Shown here: positions 38,292 to 45,125 of the stretch, one piece after another
Position numbering within the stretch: the first letter of the stretch is position 1
How the letters are laid out: each line of letters opens with the position of its first letter
NCBI GenBank assembly: GCA_025350055.1
Contig: JANXYK010000036.1
Span: 1 to 64,000 of the forward strand
DNA: 64,000 bases
DNA from: Gammaproteobacteria bacterium
Lineage (GTDB): Bacteria > Pseudomonadota > Gammaproteobacteria > Steroidobacterales > Steroidobacteraceae
Reading direction: 5' to 3'
Notes under the pieces: generated by a model
The model's database searches: none
What the model was told of the DNA's origin: nothing
The model's input: the letters and a program-made list of their open reading frames with translations, nothing else
Made by a program: the position numbers and the translations under genes

Positions 38292-39193
38292 GGTGGCGTT
38301 GCCGCCTGCACCAGCCAGTTCATGAAGGCGCTCACGCGCGGGTTCTCCAGCGATTCGCGTCGGCAGATCACACCCCAGCTGCCAGGACAGGAGCATTCAT
38401 GGTCCACGGGTTCCACCAGCTCGCCGCTGGCCAGCTCCTCGGTGTCGAAAGGCCCGTTCACCAGCGCCACGCCACGCCCGGCGAGCGCGATCTCCAGCGC
38501 CACGGCCAGCGTATCGACCACGATCGCAGGCTTGGCGGTGTACTCGATCTGGGCCGATTCACACCACAGGTCCCAGTGGTGCGCCTCGCTGTAGATGGCC
38601 ACGAGCGGCAGTTCGAGCAGCGCCGCCGGCGTGGGGTTGGCGCCCAGCTTCGCGGCCAACGCAGGGCTGCACACCGCGTGCAGGCGGTAGTCGAACAGCG
38701 GCACCCAGTGGTATTCGGGTGCGGGTTGTTTGTCGCAGTAGACCAGTCCCACATCGGCGATCGATTCATCGAAGGCCCAGTCGTAGGCGATCGTGGTCAG
38801 CAGGAGATTGATATCGGGGTGCGCGGCCACGAAGTCGGGAAGCTTGTGCGCCAGCCAGCGGATCGAGGCCGTAATGTAGGTTTGCACCCGCAGCGGGGAG
38901 CCGGCGCGCGTGCGGCGCACGCTTTCGGCACCGTCGATCAGCAGGCCCAAGGCCTCGCGCACATAGGAATAGAGCAGCTTGCCTTCGGCAGTCGGGGTCA
39001 GCGAGCGGCCGGTGCGCGAGAACAGCTCCACGCCCAGATTCTGCTCCAGCACCTGGATCTGATAGCTGACGGCAGGGTGAGTGAGGCACAATTCCTCCGC
39101 GGCTTCGCGCACACTCTGGCGGCGGGTCGCCGCCTCGAAGCCCCTAAGGGCATTCAGGGGCGGGAGCTTGCGAAGATCGATCTTGTTACGCAT
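38270..39193 (-). CDS. LysR-family transcriptional regulator (GcvA-like)
   Basis: 307 residues. The N-terminal winged helix has LPPLNALRGFEAATRRQSVREAAEEL and LTHPAVSYQIQVLEQNLGVELFSR fits of the GcvA/AmpR branch, split here by normal spacing; the rest is a periplasmic-binding-like effector domain. LysR proteins usually activate the gene divergent from them, and here that gene is the GMC oxidoreductase, starting only 13 bases away. Any operator must lie inside one of the coding regions or upstream within this gene. Its 3' end overlaps the convergent dehydrogenase gene. Confidence 0.9.
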   Translation of the reverse strand: MRNKIDLRKLPPLNALRGFEAATRRQSVREAAEELCLTHPAVSYQIQVLEQNLGVELFSRTGRSLTPTAEGKLLYSYVREALGLLIDGAESVRRTRAGSPLRVQTYITASIRWLAHKLPDFVAAHPDINLLLTTIAYDWAFDESIADVGLVYCDKQPAPEYHWVPLFDYRLHAVCSPALAAKLGANPTPAALLELPLVAIYSEAHHWDLWCESAQIEYTAKPAIVVDTLAVALEIALAGRGVALVNGPFDTEELASGELVEPVDHECSCPGSWGVICRRESLENPRVSAFMNWLVQAATPPQRGTTS

Positions 39194-39206
39194 GGCGTGA
39201 GTGCTG

Positions 39207-40817
39207 ATGCTCGAATTTGACTACATTATAGCGGGAGCGGGTACTGCCGGCTGCGTGCTGGCCAATCGTCTGTCGGCCGATGGCCGCCGCAGCGTGCTGC
39301 TACTCGAGGCGGGCGGGAGCGATCGCAGCCCCTGGATACGCGTACCGCTGGGGTATGGCAAGACCTTTACCGACGCGCGCTACAACTGGAAATACCATGC
39401 CGAGCCCGACCCGGGCCTGGCGGGGCGGCGCATCTACTGGCCGCGCGGCAAGGTGCTCGGCGGCTCGAGTGCCATCAATGCCATGGTTTATATCCGCGGG
39501 CATCGCGGTGACTACGACGATTGGGCGGCGGCGGGCAATCCGGGTTGGTCCTACGCCGACGTGCTGCCGTATTTCATCAAATCCGAAGACCACGTCTGGG
39601 GCGCCTCCGAGTTTCACGGTGCCGGCGGACCCATGCATATCAGCGAATTTCGCACTGCGGTGCACCCGATCTGCGCTCGCTTCATTGCGGCTTGTGCCGA
39701 GGCTGGCATACCCGCTACGCCCGACTTCAATGGCGCAATGATGGAAGGGGCCGGCCTCTGGCACATGAGCATCGATCGGGGCCTGCGCGTCTCGGCCGCG
39801 AGTGCCTTCCTGCGCCCGGCGATGCGCCGCGCCAACCTGCAAGTGCTCACCCATGCCCGGGTTACGCGTCTGAATTTCGAGGCGCGTCGCGCCACGGGGC
39901 TTGCGTTCACACAGGGCGAGCGGCAATTGATCGCGCGTGCGCGCCGCGAAGTCATCCTGTGCGCGGGGGCAGTCAATTCACCGCAGCTGCTGCAACTCTC
40001 AGGTGTAGGTGATGCGACCGCGCTGCAGGCACTGGGCATTCCCGTGGTGCTCGATGCGCCGGCGGTGGGCCAGGGTCTGCAGGATCATCTGGCCGTGTCC
40101 TACTATTTCCGTTCGCGCGTGCCCACACTCAACGATGAGCTCTATCCGCTCAGCGGCAAGATCCGCGCCGCGTTGCGCTATGCGCTGGGCCGCCGCGGCG
40201 TACTCGGCATGAGCGTGAACCAGGCCGGCGCTTTTGCACGCAGCAGGCCGCAGCTCACGCGTCCGAACATGCAGATCTATTTCAATCCCCTCAGCTATGG
40301 AACTGCTACTGGCCGCGAGACCGGGCTGCTGCAACCCGATCCTTACTCTGCCTTCCTGATGTCCTTCAATACCTGCCGTCCGACCAGCCGGGGCTCGATC
40401 GCCATAGGGACGCCTGACCCTCTCGCGGCCCCGATCATCCGACCCAACGTCCTCTCGACAGCCGAGGACATTGCTGACGTATATGAGGGTGCGCAGCTGC
40501 TGCGACGCATTGCCGGCGCAGCGTCGCTGGCGCAGATCACAATGGGTGAATTGAAGCCGGGTGTCGCATGCCTGTCGCCGGCAGAACTGCTGGAGGATTT
40601 TCGCCAACGAGCCGGTACCGTGTATCACGCCTGCGGCACTTGCGGCATGGGGCCCGAGCCGCGCAACTCGGTCGTCAATTGTCGCCTGCAGGTGCACGGC
40701 ATCGACGCATTGCGCGTCGTGGATGCCTCGATCTTTCCCGCGGTCACCTCCGGCAACACCAATTCGCCCGTGGTGATGGTGGCGGAAAGGGCGGCCGACA
40801 TGATCCTGGCGTCATAG
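39207..40817 (+). CDS. GMC-family choline dehydrogenase-like oxidoreductase
   Basis: 536-residue flavoprotein. The FAD motif YIIAGAGTAGCVLANRLS, the GMC signature RGKVLGGSSAINAMVYIRGH and the second signature GAVNSPQLLQLSGVG are all present. Active-site residues lie in YHACGTCGMG (His) and PAVTSGNTNSPVVMVAERA (Asn). Choline and alcohol dehydrogenases share these features, so choline oxidation to betaine aldehyde is plausible beside methylamine genes but not proven. An in-frame GTG two codons upstream is an alternative start. Divergent from its probable LysR regulator. Confidence 0.87.
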   Translation: MLEFDYIIAGAGTAGCVLANRLSADGRRSVLLLEAGGSDRSPWIRVPLGYGKTFTDARYNWKYHAEPDPGLAGRRIYWPRGKVLGGSSAINAMVYIRGHRGDYDDWAAAGNPGWSYADVLPYFIKSEDHVWGASEFHGAGGPMHISEFRTAVHPICARFIAACAEAGIPATPDFNGAMMEGAGLWHMSIDRGLRVSAASAFLRPAMRRANLQVLTHARVTRLNFEARRATGLAFTQGERQLIARARREVILCAGAVNSPQLLQLSGVGDATALQALGIPVVLDAPAVGQGLQDHLAVSYYFRSRVPTLNDELYPLSGKIRAALRYALGRRGVLGMSVNQAGAFARSRPQLTRPNMQIYFNPLSYGTATGRETGLLQPDPYSAFLMSFNTCRPTSRGSIAIGTPDPLAAPIIRPNVLSTAEDIADVYEGAQLLRRIAGAASLAQITMGELKPGVACLSPAELLEDFRQRAGTVYHACGTCGMGPEPRNSVVNCRLQVHGIDALRVVDASIFPAVTSGNTNSPVVMVAERAADMILAS

Positions 40818-40908
40818 CGCCCAGCGGAAAAGGCATTGCCGAGTGCGCGCAGGCCTGCTGGCGGTGGCTTCCGGATCGCTAAAGCCTGTCGCGTGATGAT
40901 AAGCTCTG

Positions 40909-40943
40909 GTCGCGAAGGCGCCACCGGCAGGGGGGGTCGCGAC
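40909..40943. promoter_or_regulatory. Inverted repeat in the leader of the corrinoid operon
   Basis: GTCGCGA (40909-40915) and TCGCGAC (40937-40943) are perfect inverted copies around 21 G-rich bases. The element lies 80 bases before the corrinoid protein start, in a 205-base gap following the GMC gene. It could be an operator or an mRNA stem. Features of a cobalamin riboswitch (B12 box, conserved core) were looked for and not found. Confidence 0.35.
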
Positions 40944-41022
40944 GTACGATCCTGAATACGGCGCAATCTGCTTGAGAGCCGCGCGCGCGGCGCTGTTGCA
41001 GGGTTCACCAGGGAGCTTCCCG

Positions 41023-41721
41023 ATGTCCGCGGATACGACCGACAGCTTTGATCTCAATACGCTCAACGACCAGGAGTTGACCGAGCAGGTTCATGATGAC
41101 CTGTACAACGGCCTGAAGGACGAGATCATCGCGGCCACCAATATTTTTCTGGCACGCGGCTGGGCACCCGCCAAAGTGCTGAACGACGCGCTGGTCGAAG
41201 GCATGCGCATCGTCGGCATCGATTTCCGCGACGGCATCCTGTTCGTGCCCGAGGTGCTGCTGGCCGCCAATGCGATGAAGGCGGGTATGGCGATCCTGCG
41301 GCCGCTGCTGGCGGAAACCGGCGCCGAACCCATCGGCAAGGTGGTGATCGGCACCGTCAAGGGCGACATCCACGACATCGGCAAGAACCTGGTTTCGATG
41401 ATGCTCGAGGGTGCGGGCTTCGAGGTGATCAACCTCGGCATCAACAACCCGGTGGAAAATTATCTGGCGGCACTCGAAGAGCACAAGCCCGACATCCTTG
41501 GCATGTCGGCGCTGCTGACCACCACCATGCCCTACATGAAGGTAGTCATCGATACGCTCAAGCAAAAGGGCCTGCGCGACAAGTACATCGTGCTGGTGGG
41601 CGGCGCTCCGCTCAATGACGAGTTCGCCAGGGCCATCGGCGCAGATGCCTATTGCCGTGACGCGGCCATTGCCGTGGAGACCGCCAAATCCATGATCGCG
41701 GCGCGGCGCGCCGCACGCTGA
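41023..41721 (+). CDS. Corrinoid methyl-carrier protein (MttC/MtbC-like)
   Basis: 232 residues in two parts: an N-terminal four-helix cap (about 15-95) and a Rossmann-like B12-binding domain. The cobalt-ligand motif reads GDIHDIGKNLV with His117 as the expected lower ligand, and further B12-site segments are ILGMSALLTTTMPYM and VLVGGAPLNDEFA. Such proteins shuttle a methyl group between a substrate-specific methyltransferase and a second methyltransferase; the cobalt cycles Co(I)/methyl-Co(III). A GGAG-type ribosome binding site precedes the ATG. First gene of the seven-gene operon running to the activator protein. Confidence 0.93.
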   Translation: MSADTTDSFDLNTLNDQELTEQVHDDLYNGLKDEIIAATNIFLARGWAPAKVLNDALVEGMRIVGIDFRDGILFVPEVLLAANAMKAGMAILRPLLAETGAEPIGKVVIGTVKGDIHDIGKNLVSMMLEGAGFEVINLGINNPVENYLAALEEHKPDILGMSALLTTTMPYMKVVIDTLKQKGLRDKYIVLVGGAPLNDEFARAIGADAYCRDAAIAVETAKSMIAARRAAR

Positions 41722-41724
41722 TCC

Positions 41725-42375
41725 ATGCCCGGGGTTCCCGAAGGCCTGCTGGTGATTGCCTGCGGAGCCTTGGCGCGCGAGATCGTGGCGCTCAAGCGCC
41801 TCAATGGCTGGTCAGCGCTAGAAGTCGAGTGCCTGCCGCCCGAGCTGCACAATCGTCCCGAACAAATTCCTGCGGCCGTGGAAGGCGCAATACACGCCGC
41901 GCGGGCGCGTCATGCGCGCATCTTTGTCGCCTATGCCGATTGCGGCACCGGCGGCCTGCTCGATGCGCTGCTCGAGAAGGAAGGCGTGCAGCGACTCCCG
42001 GGTGCGCACTGCTATGAGTTCTACGCGGGCGCTTCGGCCTTCGCGGCTCTTGCCGAAGAGCAGCCGGGCACCTTCTATCTCACCGACTTCCTGGTGCGAC
42101 ATTTCGAGCGCCTCGTGATCGAGGGCCTGGGACTCGATCGCCACCCGGAGCTGCGCGATGAATATTTCCGCAATTACCAACGTCTGGTGTACCTGGCGCA
42201 GTCACGCGATGTGGGATTGAGCGCCGCGGCGCGAGTCGCAGCCACTCGTCTGGGCCTGGCCTATGAAGAGCGGTACACGGGCTTTGGGGAGCTTGAAAGC
42301 AGCCTGGCACGGGCGGTCACGGTGCCCGTGGCAGCAGTGGGACCAGTACGGGAGCGGGCATCTTGGCGTCATTGA
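41725..42375 (+). CDS. DUF1638 domain protein linked to corrinoid methyltransferases
   Basis: 216 residues matching the DUF1638 family: LLVIACGALAREIVAL at the N-terminus, FVAYADCGTGGLLDALL and HCYEFYAGASAFAAL in the middle, and FYLTDFLVRHFERLVIEGLGL. Conserved Cys residues and the YADCG and CYEFY motifs suggest metal or cofactor handling. The family occurs with MttB-like and corrinoid proteins in methanogens and in some proteobacteria; no biochemical function is known to me. It begins three bases after the corrinoid gene, so the two are surely coexpressed. Confidence 0.85.
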   Translation: MPGVPEGLLVIACGALAREIVALKRLNGWSALEVECLPPELHNRPEQIPAAVEGAIHAARARHARIFVAYADCGTGGLLDALLEKEGVQRLPGAHCYEFYAGASAFAALAEEQPGTFYLTDFLVRHFERLVIEGLGLDRHPELRDEYFRNYQRLVYLAQSRDVGLSAAARVAATRLGLAYEERYTGFGELESSLARAVTVPVAAVGPVRERASWRH

Positions 42376-42686
42376 TCATCATTTCCTGGCGCGATATACC
42401 CTCGCAGGTAGTCGTCAAACGTGGCCGTGAGACCGCGAAGGTGCAGCTCACCGCGCGCTTCCAGGAGGCCATCGATCGCGCCGCAATGCGCGCCGGCAAA
42501 GGCAGCTCTGATGCCTACATCGCCGACTGGCAGCGCAGCGCCCCGGTGGCGTGCGGCGAGGACCTGCAGCAGGAAGCTGCGACTGCCGCTGCCGGGCTGG
42601 AAGCGCAGTTTTCCGATGAATATCTCGAACGCATGATTCGCGCCAAGGGCAATCATCCGCCGACTGAACCTGTGGGGCAGGGCTGA
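42363..42686 (+). CDS. PF13769 'virulence factor' family small protein
   Basis: 107-residue protein beginning MASLIIISWRDIPSQVVVK and continuing AIDRAAMRAGKGSSDAYI and PVACGEDLQQEA. This matches a small family labelled 'virulence factor', a name with no support in this setting; in genomes it accompanies corrinoid C1 genes. The start is TTG, overlapping DUF1638 by 13 bases; a second TTG three codons later overlaps its stop as TTGA, but the earlier start aligns better with the family. No membrane segment or known catalytic motif. A role as accessory subunit of the methyl-transfer or MetF/MetV system is inferred from position alone. Confidence 0.75.
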   Translation: MASLIIISWRDIPSQVVVKRGRETAKVQLTARFQEAIDRAAMRAGKGSSDAYIADWQRSAPVACGEDLQQEAATAAAGLEAQFSDEYLERMIRAKGNHPPTEPVGQG

Positions 42687-43165
42687 TGTACGCCGTGCGC
42701 CTGTGGTCGGTGCGGCACGCGCGTGGATTGGCGCGCTTCTACCAGGGTTTCGAGGCGCTGCTGGTGAAGCTCGCGCCGCTGTGGCGCAAGCTGGGCTACC
42801 AGCGGCTCGAGCGGCCGTTTGCGTTCATGGAACGGCGAGTCAAGGGTCTGTTGTTCGATTGCCAGATGTGCGGTCGCTGCGTGCTCAGCTCCACCGGCAT
42901 GTCCTGCCCGATGAACTGCCCGAAGCAGTTGCGCAATGGGCCCTGTGGTGGGGTGCGTACCAACGGCAATTGCGAGGTGAAGCCCGAGATGCGCTGCGTC
43001 TGGGTGGAGGCCTTCACCGGCGCCGAGCGCGTGCGCGGTGGCCTTGAGGCGATACGTGTGGTGCAGGAACCGGTCGATCGGCGCCTGGTGGGCAGCTCGG
43101 CCTGGCTGCGTGTGGCGCGCGAGAAGAACCCGGAACCGGTCAAGACGGTGGAGCCGCGGAAGTGA
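42686..43165 (+). CDS. Methylenetetrahydrofolate reductase C-terminal-type protein (MetV-like)
   Basis: 159-residue cysteine-rich protein. Eight cysteines stand at positions 59, 62, 65, 74, 78, 87, 96 and 104, including CQMCGRCVLSSTGMSCPMNC and GPCGGVR. This matches the zinc/iron-sulfur domain called MTHFR C-terminal, the MetV partner of MetF in acetogens. MetV shuttles electrons or stabilises MetF; here it would let the reductase couple methyl-THF oxidation to a carrier other than NADH. ATG overlaps the previous stop (TGATG), as does the next gene. Confidence 0.85.
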   Translation: MYAVRLWSVRHARGLARFYQGFEALLVKLAPLWRKLGYQRLERPFAFMERRVKGLLFDCQMCGRCVLSSTGMSCPMNCPKQLRNGPCGGVRTNGNCEVKPEMRCVWVEAFTGAERVRGGLEAIRVVQEPVDRRLVGSSAWLRVAREKNPEPVKTVEPRK

Positions 43166-44181
43166 TGTTCGAAGACGAACCGGTTCCGGGCTACCCCTTG
43201 CCGATACGCCCCGGGCATACCTCGCCGGGTCGCTTCGAGCGCCTGCTGCGCGCAGGTGCTTTTGCGATCACCGCCGAGCTCGCGCCGCCTGATTCGGCTG
43301 ACCCGGAGGATGTCTACAAGCGGGCGCGGGTGTTCGAGGGCTATGTGGATGCCATCAATGCCACTGATGGGAGCGGCGCGAACTGCCACATGTCGAGCCT
43401 CGCGGTCTGCGCGCTGCTGACCCGCATCGGCCACGCGCCGGTGATGCAGATCTCCTGCCGCGATCGCAACCGCATTGCGATCCAGGGCGATATCCTGGGC
43501 GGCGCGGCGATGGGCGTGTGCAACATCCTCTGCCTCACGGGCGATGGCGTTCAGGCCGGTGATCATCCGCAGGCCAAACCGGTGTTCGACCTCGATTCCC
43601 CGGCGCTGCTGAAGATCGCGCGTACGCTGCGCGATGAGCATCACTTCCAGAGTGGCCGCAAGATCAGTTACGCGCCGCGGGTATTCCTGGGTGCGGCCGA
43701 GAATCCGATGGTGCCGCCGCTGGCGCTGCGCGCGCTGCGGCTCGCCAAGAAGGTCGAGGCCGGTGCACAGTTCATCCAGACGCAATACTGCTACGACATG
43801 GAACGCCTGCGCGAATTCATGCGCTCAGTGGAAGACCTGGGGCTGCTCGACAAGGTGTTCCTGCTGATCGGCGTTGGCCCGCTACGCTCGGCCAAGACCG
43901 CCGAATGGATGCGCAAGAACGTGCCCGGCATGCATGTACCCGATGCGCTGATCAAGCGCCTGGCGGGCGCCGCCGACCAGGTGCGCGAGGGCCGCAACTA
44001 CTGCATCGAACTCATCCAGGAGCTGCGCACCATCAAGGGTGTCGCCGGCGTGCATGTGATGGCCTATCGCCAGGAAGAACTGGCTGCGCAGATCATCGAG
44101 CACTCGGGCGCGCTTGCGGGCCGCGTGCCCTGGCGGCCGGCGGCGGATATTCCGGATTTGACCCACAGGAATGCATCATGA
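43165..44181 (+). CDS. Methylenetetrahydrofolate reductase (MetF-like)
   Basis: 338-residue flavin-dependent TIM-barrel reductase. FAITAELAPPDSADPEDVYKRA contains the catalytic glutamate region, then INATDGSGANCHMSSLA, GVCNILCLTGDGVQAGDHPQ and GAQFIQTQYCYDMERLREFM are family blocks. It interconverts methyl- and methylene-tetrahydrofolate; with a methyl donor upstream the oxidative direction is likely. Coupled to MetV by overlapping codons. This is probably not the biosynthetic metF of methionine synthesis. The C-terminal 30 residues run into the start of the next gene. Confidence 0.9.
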   Translation: MFEDEPVPGYPLPIRPGHTSPGRFERLLRAGAFAITAELAPPDSADPEDVYKRARVFEGYVDAINATDGSGANCHMSSLAVCALLTRIGHAPVMQISCRDRNRIAIQGDILGGAAMGVCNILCLTGDGVQAGDHPQAKPVFDLDSPALLKIARTLRDEHHFQSGRKISYAPRVFLGAAENPMVPPLALRALRLAKKVEAGAQFIQTQYCYDMERLREFMRSVEDLGLLDKVFLLIGVGPLRSAKTAEWMRKNVPGMHVPDALIKRLAGAADQVREGRNYCIELIQELRTIKGVAGVHVMAYRQEELAAQIIEHSGALAGRVPWRPAADIPDLTHRNAS

Positions 44182-45098
44182 CGGACACGATCATCAGTTC
44201 GGCCACGCGCGAAGTGGTCATCGGCTTCGACCGGCCCTTTGTCATCATCGGCGAGCGCATCAATCCCACGGGTCGCAAGATCCTCGCGGCCGAGATGGCG
44301 GCGGGTGATTTCAGCCGCGTCGAAGCCGATGCGCTGGCGCAGGTGGAAGCGGGCGCACACATGCTCGATGTGAATGCCGGCATCCCGCTGGCCGATGAGC
44401 CCGCGATCCTCGCCAAGGCGGTGCAACTGGTGCAGTCGATCACCGATGTGCCGCTGTCGATCGATTCCTCGATCGTCGCCGCGTTGGCGGCCGGGCTTGC
44501 GGTCTACAAGGGCAAGGCGCTGATCAATTCGGTTACCGGCGAGGAAGAGCGGCTCGAGGTCGTGCTGCCGCTGGTAAAGAAATATGGCGCGGCGGTGGTC
44601 GCGATCTCCAATGACGAGACCGGCATCTCCGAAGACCCCGATGTCCGCTTCGAAGTGGCGAAGAAGATCGTGCATCGTGCGCAGGACCACGGTATCCCGG
44701 TGTCGGACGTGATCGTCGATCCGCTGGTGATGCCGATCGGCGCGATCAACCAGGCCGGCGTGCAGGTGATGCGGCTGGTGCGGCGCCTCAAGGATGAACT
44801 CAAAGTGAATACCACCTGCGGCGCCTCGAACGTGAGCTTCGGCCTGCCGGGGCGCGACGGCGTCAACAGCGCCTTCCTGACGATGGCGATTGCCTCGGGC
44901 CTGACCTCGGCGATCACCAATCCGCTGCACGGCGATATCGTGCGCGCCTGCATGGGCGCGGATGTCATGATGGGCCATGATCCGGACTGCACGCGCTGGA
45001 TCCGCAAGTTCCGCGAGAGCGCACCGGCTCCGACCGGTGCAGCCGGCGAGCCGCGTGGTCGTCGCGAAGGCGGTCACCGACGCCGTCCAACGGCCTGA
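44178..45098 (+). CDS. Methyltetrahydrofolate:corrinoid methyltransferase (pterin-binding family)
   Basis: 306 residues of the DHPS-like pterin-binding barrel. PFVIIGERINPTGRK at the N-terminus, MLDVNAGIPLADE, PLSIDSSIVAAL and NTTCGASNVSFGLPGRDGVN match the MtvA/AcsE/CmuB-type proteins that move a methyl group between a corrinoid protein and tetrahydrofolate. In this operon it would take the methyl from the upstream corrinoid protein. The last 25 residues, GAAGEPRGRREGGHRRRPTA-like, form a basic tail that is not part of the fold. The ATG overlaps the end of the reductase gene by four bases. Confidence 0.9.
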   Translation: MTDTIISSATREVVIGFDRPFVIIGERINPTGRKILAAEMAAGDFSRVEADALAQVEAGAHMLDVNAGIPLADEPAILAKAVQLVQSITDVPLSIDSSIVAALAAGLAVYKGKALINSVTGEEERLEVVLPLVKKYGAAVVAISNDETGISEDPDVRFEVAKKIVHRAQDHGIPVSDVIVDPLVMPIGAINQAGVQVMRLVRRLKDELKVNTTCGASNVSFGLPGRDGVNSAFLTMAIASGLTSAITNPLHGDIVRACMGADVMMGHDPDCTRWIRKFRESAPAPTGAAGEPRGRREGGHRRRPTA

Positions 45099-45125
45099 GC
45101 GCGCAGGCGCGGTAGAAGGGCACGC

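Noticed and set aside
40818-41022. Possible cobalamin riboswitch before the corrinoid protein
   Set aside because: I searched for the B12 box and conserved core and found only partial GCCACCGG-like similarity; the G-rich inverted repeat does not fit the fold.
42363-42686. Real virulence factor
   Set aside because: The family name is historical; its position among one-carbon genes gives no hint of virulence.
44987-45098. Frameshift at the end of the methyl-THF:corrinoid methyltransferase
   Set aside because: The low-complexity basic tail looked like frame slippage, but the conserved domain is complete before it and the length fits the family.
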